The notes beneath the pieces were generated by a model that was not told the DNA's origin, did no database searches, and saw nothing but the letters and a program-made list of their open reading frames with translations. From Anas platyrhynchos (Eukaryota; Chordata; Aves; Anseriformes; Anatidae), in the NCBI RefSeq assembly GCF_047663525.1, contig NC_092588.1:147417501-147481500 (forward strand): a stretch of 64,000 bases of DNA, given 5' to 3'. Of the stretch, positions 61,968-64,000 are shown piece after piece (the stretch's first letter is position 1; every line of letters starts with the position of its first letter). Both the position numbers and the translations under genes were made by a program.

Positions 61968-63635
61968 ATGAAACCATATTTATTTTTCTTTTTTATTTTC
62001 TTCTTTATTTCTTTGTTTCTTTTTTTTTTTTTTTTTTTTTGAGAAAATGATAAAGTCACCAGCAGATAGGCAGAACAAAGGCAGGACCTTCTAGGTCCTT
62101 ACTGGGTGTTGGAGCACTATCCCTGTTCCTTCCCACTAGCAAGCCCTCTGGCTGTGTTGGTCCCAGGCCTCACATAAACTGACCATTTTTGATACATGCA
62201 TAGAAGAATCTCTTGCAACAAATCAATATACAGATAAAGTGTTCATATGTGCATAACTACTGTAGTGTCAATTCTCCTTTTAGTTTTTATGCTGTATTAT
62301 GATGTGTCAACAAATACAGGTTATACAAGAATTCTGAGCTCCGAGGCTGCAGTGTACAGTGCTGTATTGCTAAACTTATAGTTATTTTTCCCTTATTAAG
62401 CTTTCCTAGGAAGCAGCTAGCTGATTTATTGACAGCAAAGTGTCAGAAAAAGGTAACCTCCTCCTCCAGTGTGTCCTCCCTGATGTTCCTTTTTCATGAA
62501 CTGTTATCAAACCTAAGTAAGTATAACCTGTTAAGAGATCATTGTGTGAATGATAATTGTGGTTCTGACAGACCAACTACGCCTAGCTAGTGTTGTGTTG
62601 TGGTCAGAGATCATAGAAGTCAAGATGCTCTAAGATCTAAGCACTGCTTCAATTAATGACATTGATATTTCTTTAGTAATACCATTCTGGTCTCCAGAAC
62701 TCCTTTGGGCAACTGGAGTTTCATAATAGTGATTCTCAAAGGAACTAGTAGGAGTGCACTGTTGGGAATCTACAGCTGATTAAATAGATCTTTCATGCTC
62801 TCTTTGTTAATAAGTGATAATAGTGGAAGTCTGGAAGCAGAATCTGGGTGGCTTGATAAATAATGATGGGAAAAAAAAGAACAATAAAGGACAAGGTGTT
62901 ACAATTTGATCCAGTCTCCCTAGTATTCAGATAACACATTGTAGAAATCTTTGCTTTACTCACAGGATAGGTTGATATGTAGGGCTCTGATTCTGATATC
63001 ATTTCCCACTTGTTCATGGTTATAAGACATTTCCAGGACAGCAAGGATAAAAATTACAAACTCTGTAGATGCTCAAACCAATAAAATTATGTTGAAAAAA
63101 TGTTTAGTTTAGATATTTTTCTGGAAATAACCTCTCTCTTCATTTAGTTCTCTTCATTTTTATTGTTGACAGAGCTTTGCCACTTAGCAACATGGAAGAG
63201 ATTAAATTGTTGGCCAATATACAACCAACAAATTGAATCTTTGGCAGGTATAAGTACTGATGTCCACCTATTGAGCCTACTTCAGTGTTAATACCTACAG
63301 CATAACCTAATCCTACCTTAAGAAGAGACTTTAAAACCATCATCTGTGATTCCAGTAATGATGGACATCACTTGAATGGAACATCTTTTATTGTGTTTTC
63401 TGTTTGTTTTCACAAGTCAACAAGGATGCACAAAGTAGTTTAGCACAAAAGAAGTACCTCTGGTGAAATTCTGCTTACAACTTTGATCATAATCCCACAG
63501 TTTTCCAGTGTCAGTTTGGGCTAGAATTCTATAAAGTAAAATTTGTTTTAGCTTTCCTTATAGCAGAAAGTGACAGTAGTCTCAAAATTTGAAACAGTTT
63601 GTCCATTTAGTGTTTAGTATAGTGTTATTATTTTG
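61968..63635. other. Intergenic stretch
   Basis: No supported gene. T-rich sequence including T21 lies at 61977-62040. Confidence 0.5.
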
Positions 63636-63694
63636 TTTTATTTTATTTTATTTTATTTTATTTTATTTTATTTTATTTTATTTTATTTTATTTT
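63636..63694. repeat. (TTTTA)n microsatellite
   Basis: About 12 pentamers in the same orientation as the tracts at 35443-35510 and 44604-44706. Confidence 0.95.
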
Positions 63695-64000
63695 GGACTC
63701 AGTAGCTGATTAATCAGGAAGTACAATGTATACATAGAGATGAATTCCTTAGACTGGTTGCCAGAGGGGAAAGGTAAAAGCATAGAGTAGAGCTTGAGCT
63801 AGTTCTTCTGCTTTATTTTTTTATTTTTTATTTTTTTTTTCAAACTATTGTGATCTGCTCAGTTCCCCAGAGTAGGGATTTTTTGTCTCTTTTTTTTCCC
63901 CTCTGCACTAGACAGATGCATCAACAAACAGTAGGAGGGCTGGCCCATCTTCACTGATAATAGCATGAAGGATAATTTTGCCATGTGACTCACTTTCTTC
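63695..64000. other. Window end, intergenic
   Basis: About 300 bp with T-rich runs at about 63813-63840; nothing recognised. Confidence 0.4.

Overview
The window looks like nuclear DNA from a bird. It carries about fifteen CR1-type LINE fragments with the usual avian 3' ends (8-bp ATTCTATG/ATTCTGTG units), two avian-style solo LTRs and many simple repeats. Long intergenic stretches are interrupted by only two recognisable protein-coding loci. One young CR1 subfamily (16862-17528, 30546-31380) resembles sequences I associate with waterfowl, but I cannot fix the species from sequence alone.

Layout. Positions 1-1130 are a CpG island holding the promoter side and first coding exon of a phosphofructokinase gene on the minus strand, best matched to the platelet isoform PFKP (exon CDS 432-516). 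The rest of that gene lies to the left of the window. From about 1.1 to 21.4 kb there is no gene I can support. This part holds CR1 fragments, a 287-bp (AAAG)n tract, and two solo LTRs (8830-9414 and 15399-16184), each with a 5-bp target duplication and each inserted inside a CR1.

Between about 21.9 and 25.85 kb, on the minus strand, I can assemble a complete five-exon gene that does not appear as a long open frame because it is split. It encodes a 176-residue secreted protein with a signal peptide, six cysteines in the mature part, four phase-0 introns and a C-terminal Cys-Thr-Trp-Gln-Glu segment like the C(A/S)WE motif of interferons. The exon plan (46/26/46/26/32 codons) is that of class II helical cytokines (IL-10/interferon superfamily). 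It lies upstream of PFKP, away from the known avian IFNG/IL22/IL26, IL10 and type I interferon loci. My best interpretation is an intron-containing interferon, possibly the avian member of the type IV (IFN-upsilon) group. That assignment is inference and needs a database search.

From 26 to 64 kb the sequence is AT-rich intergenic DNA with CR1 fragments (some nested, some lacking their 3' ends), simple repeats ((AT)n, (TTTTA)n, (CTT)n) and no further convincing gene. A short minus-strand frame with a very basic tail (26546-26760) is the only extra coding hint, and it is weak.
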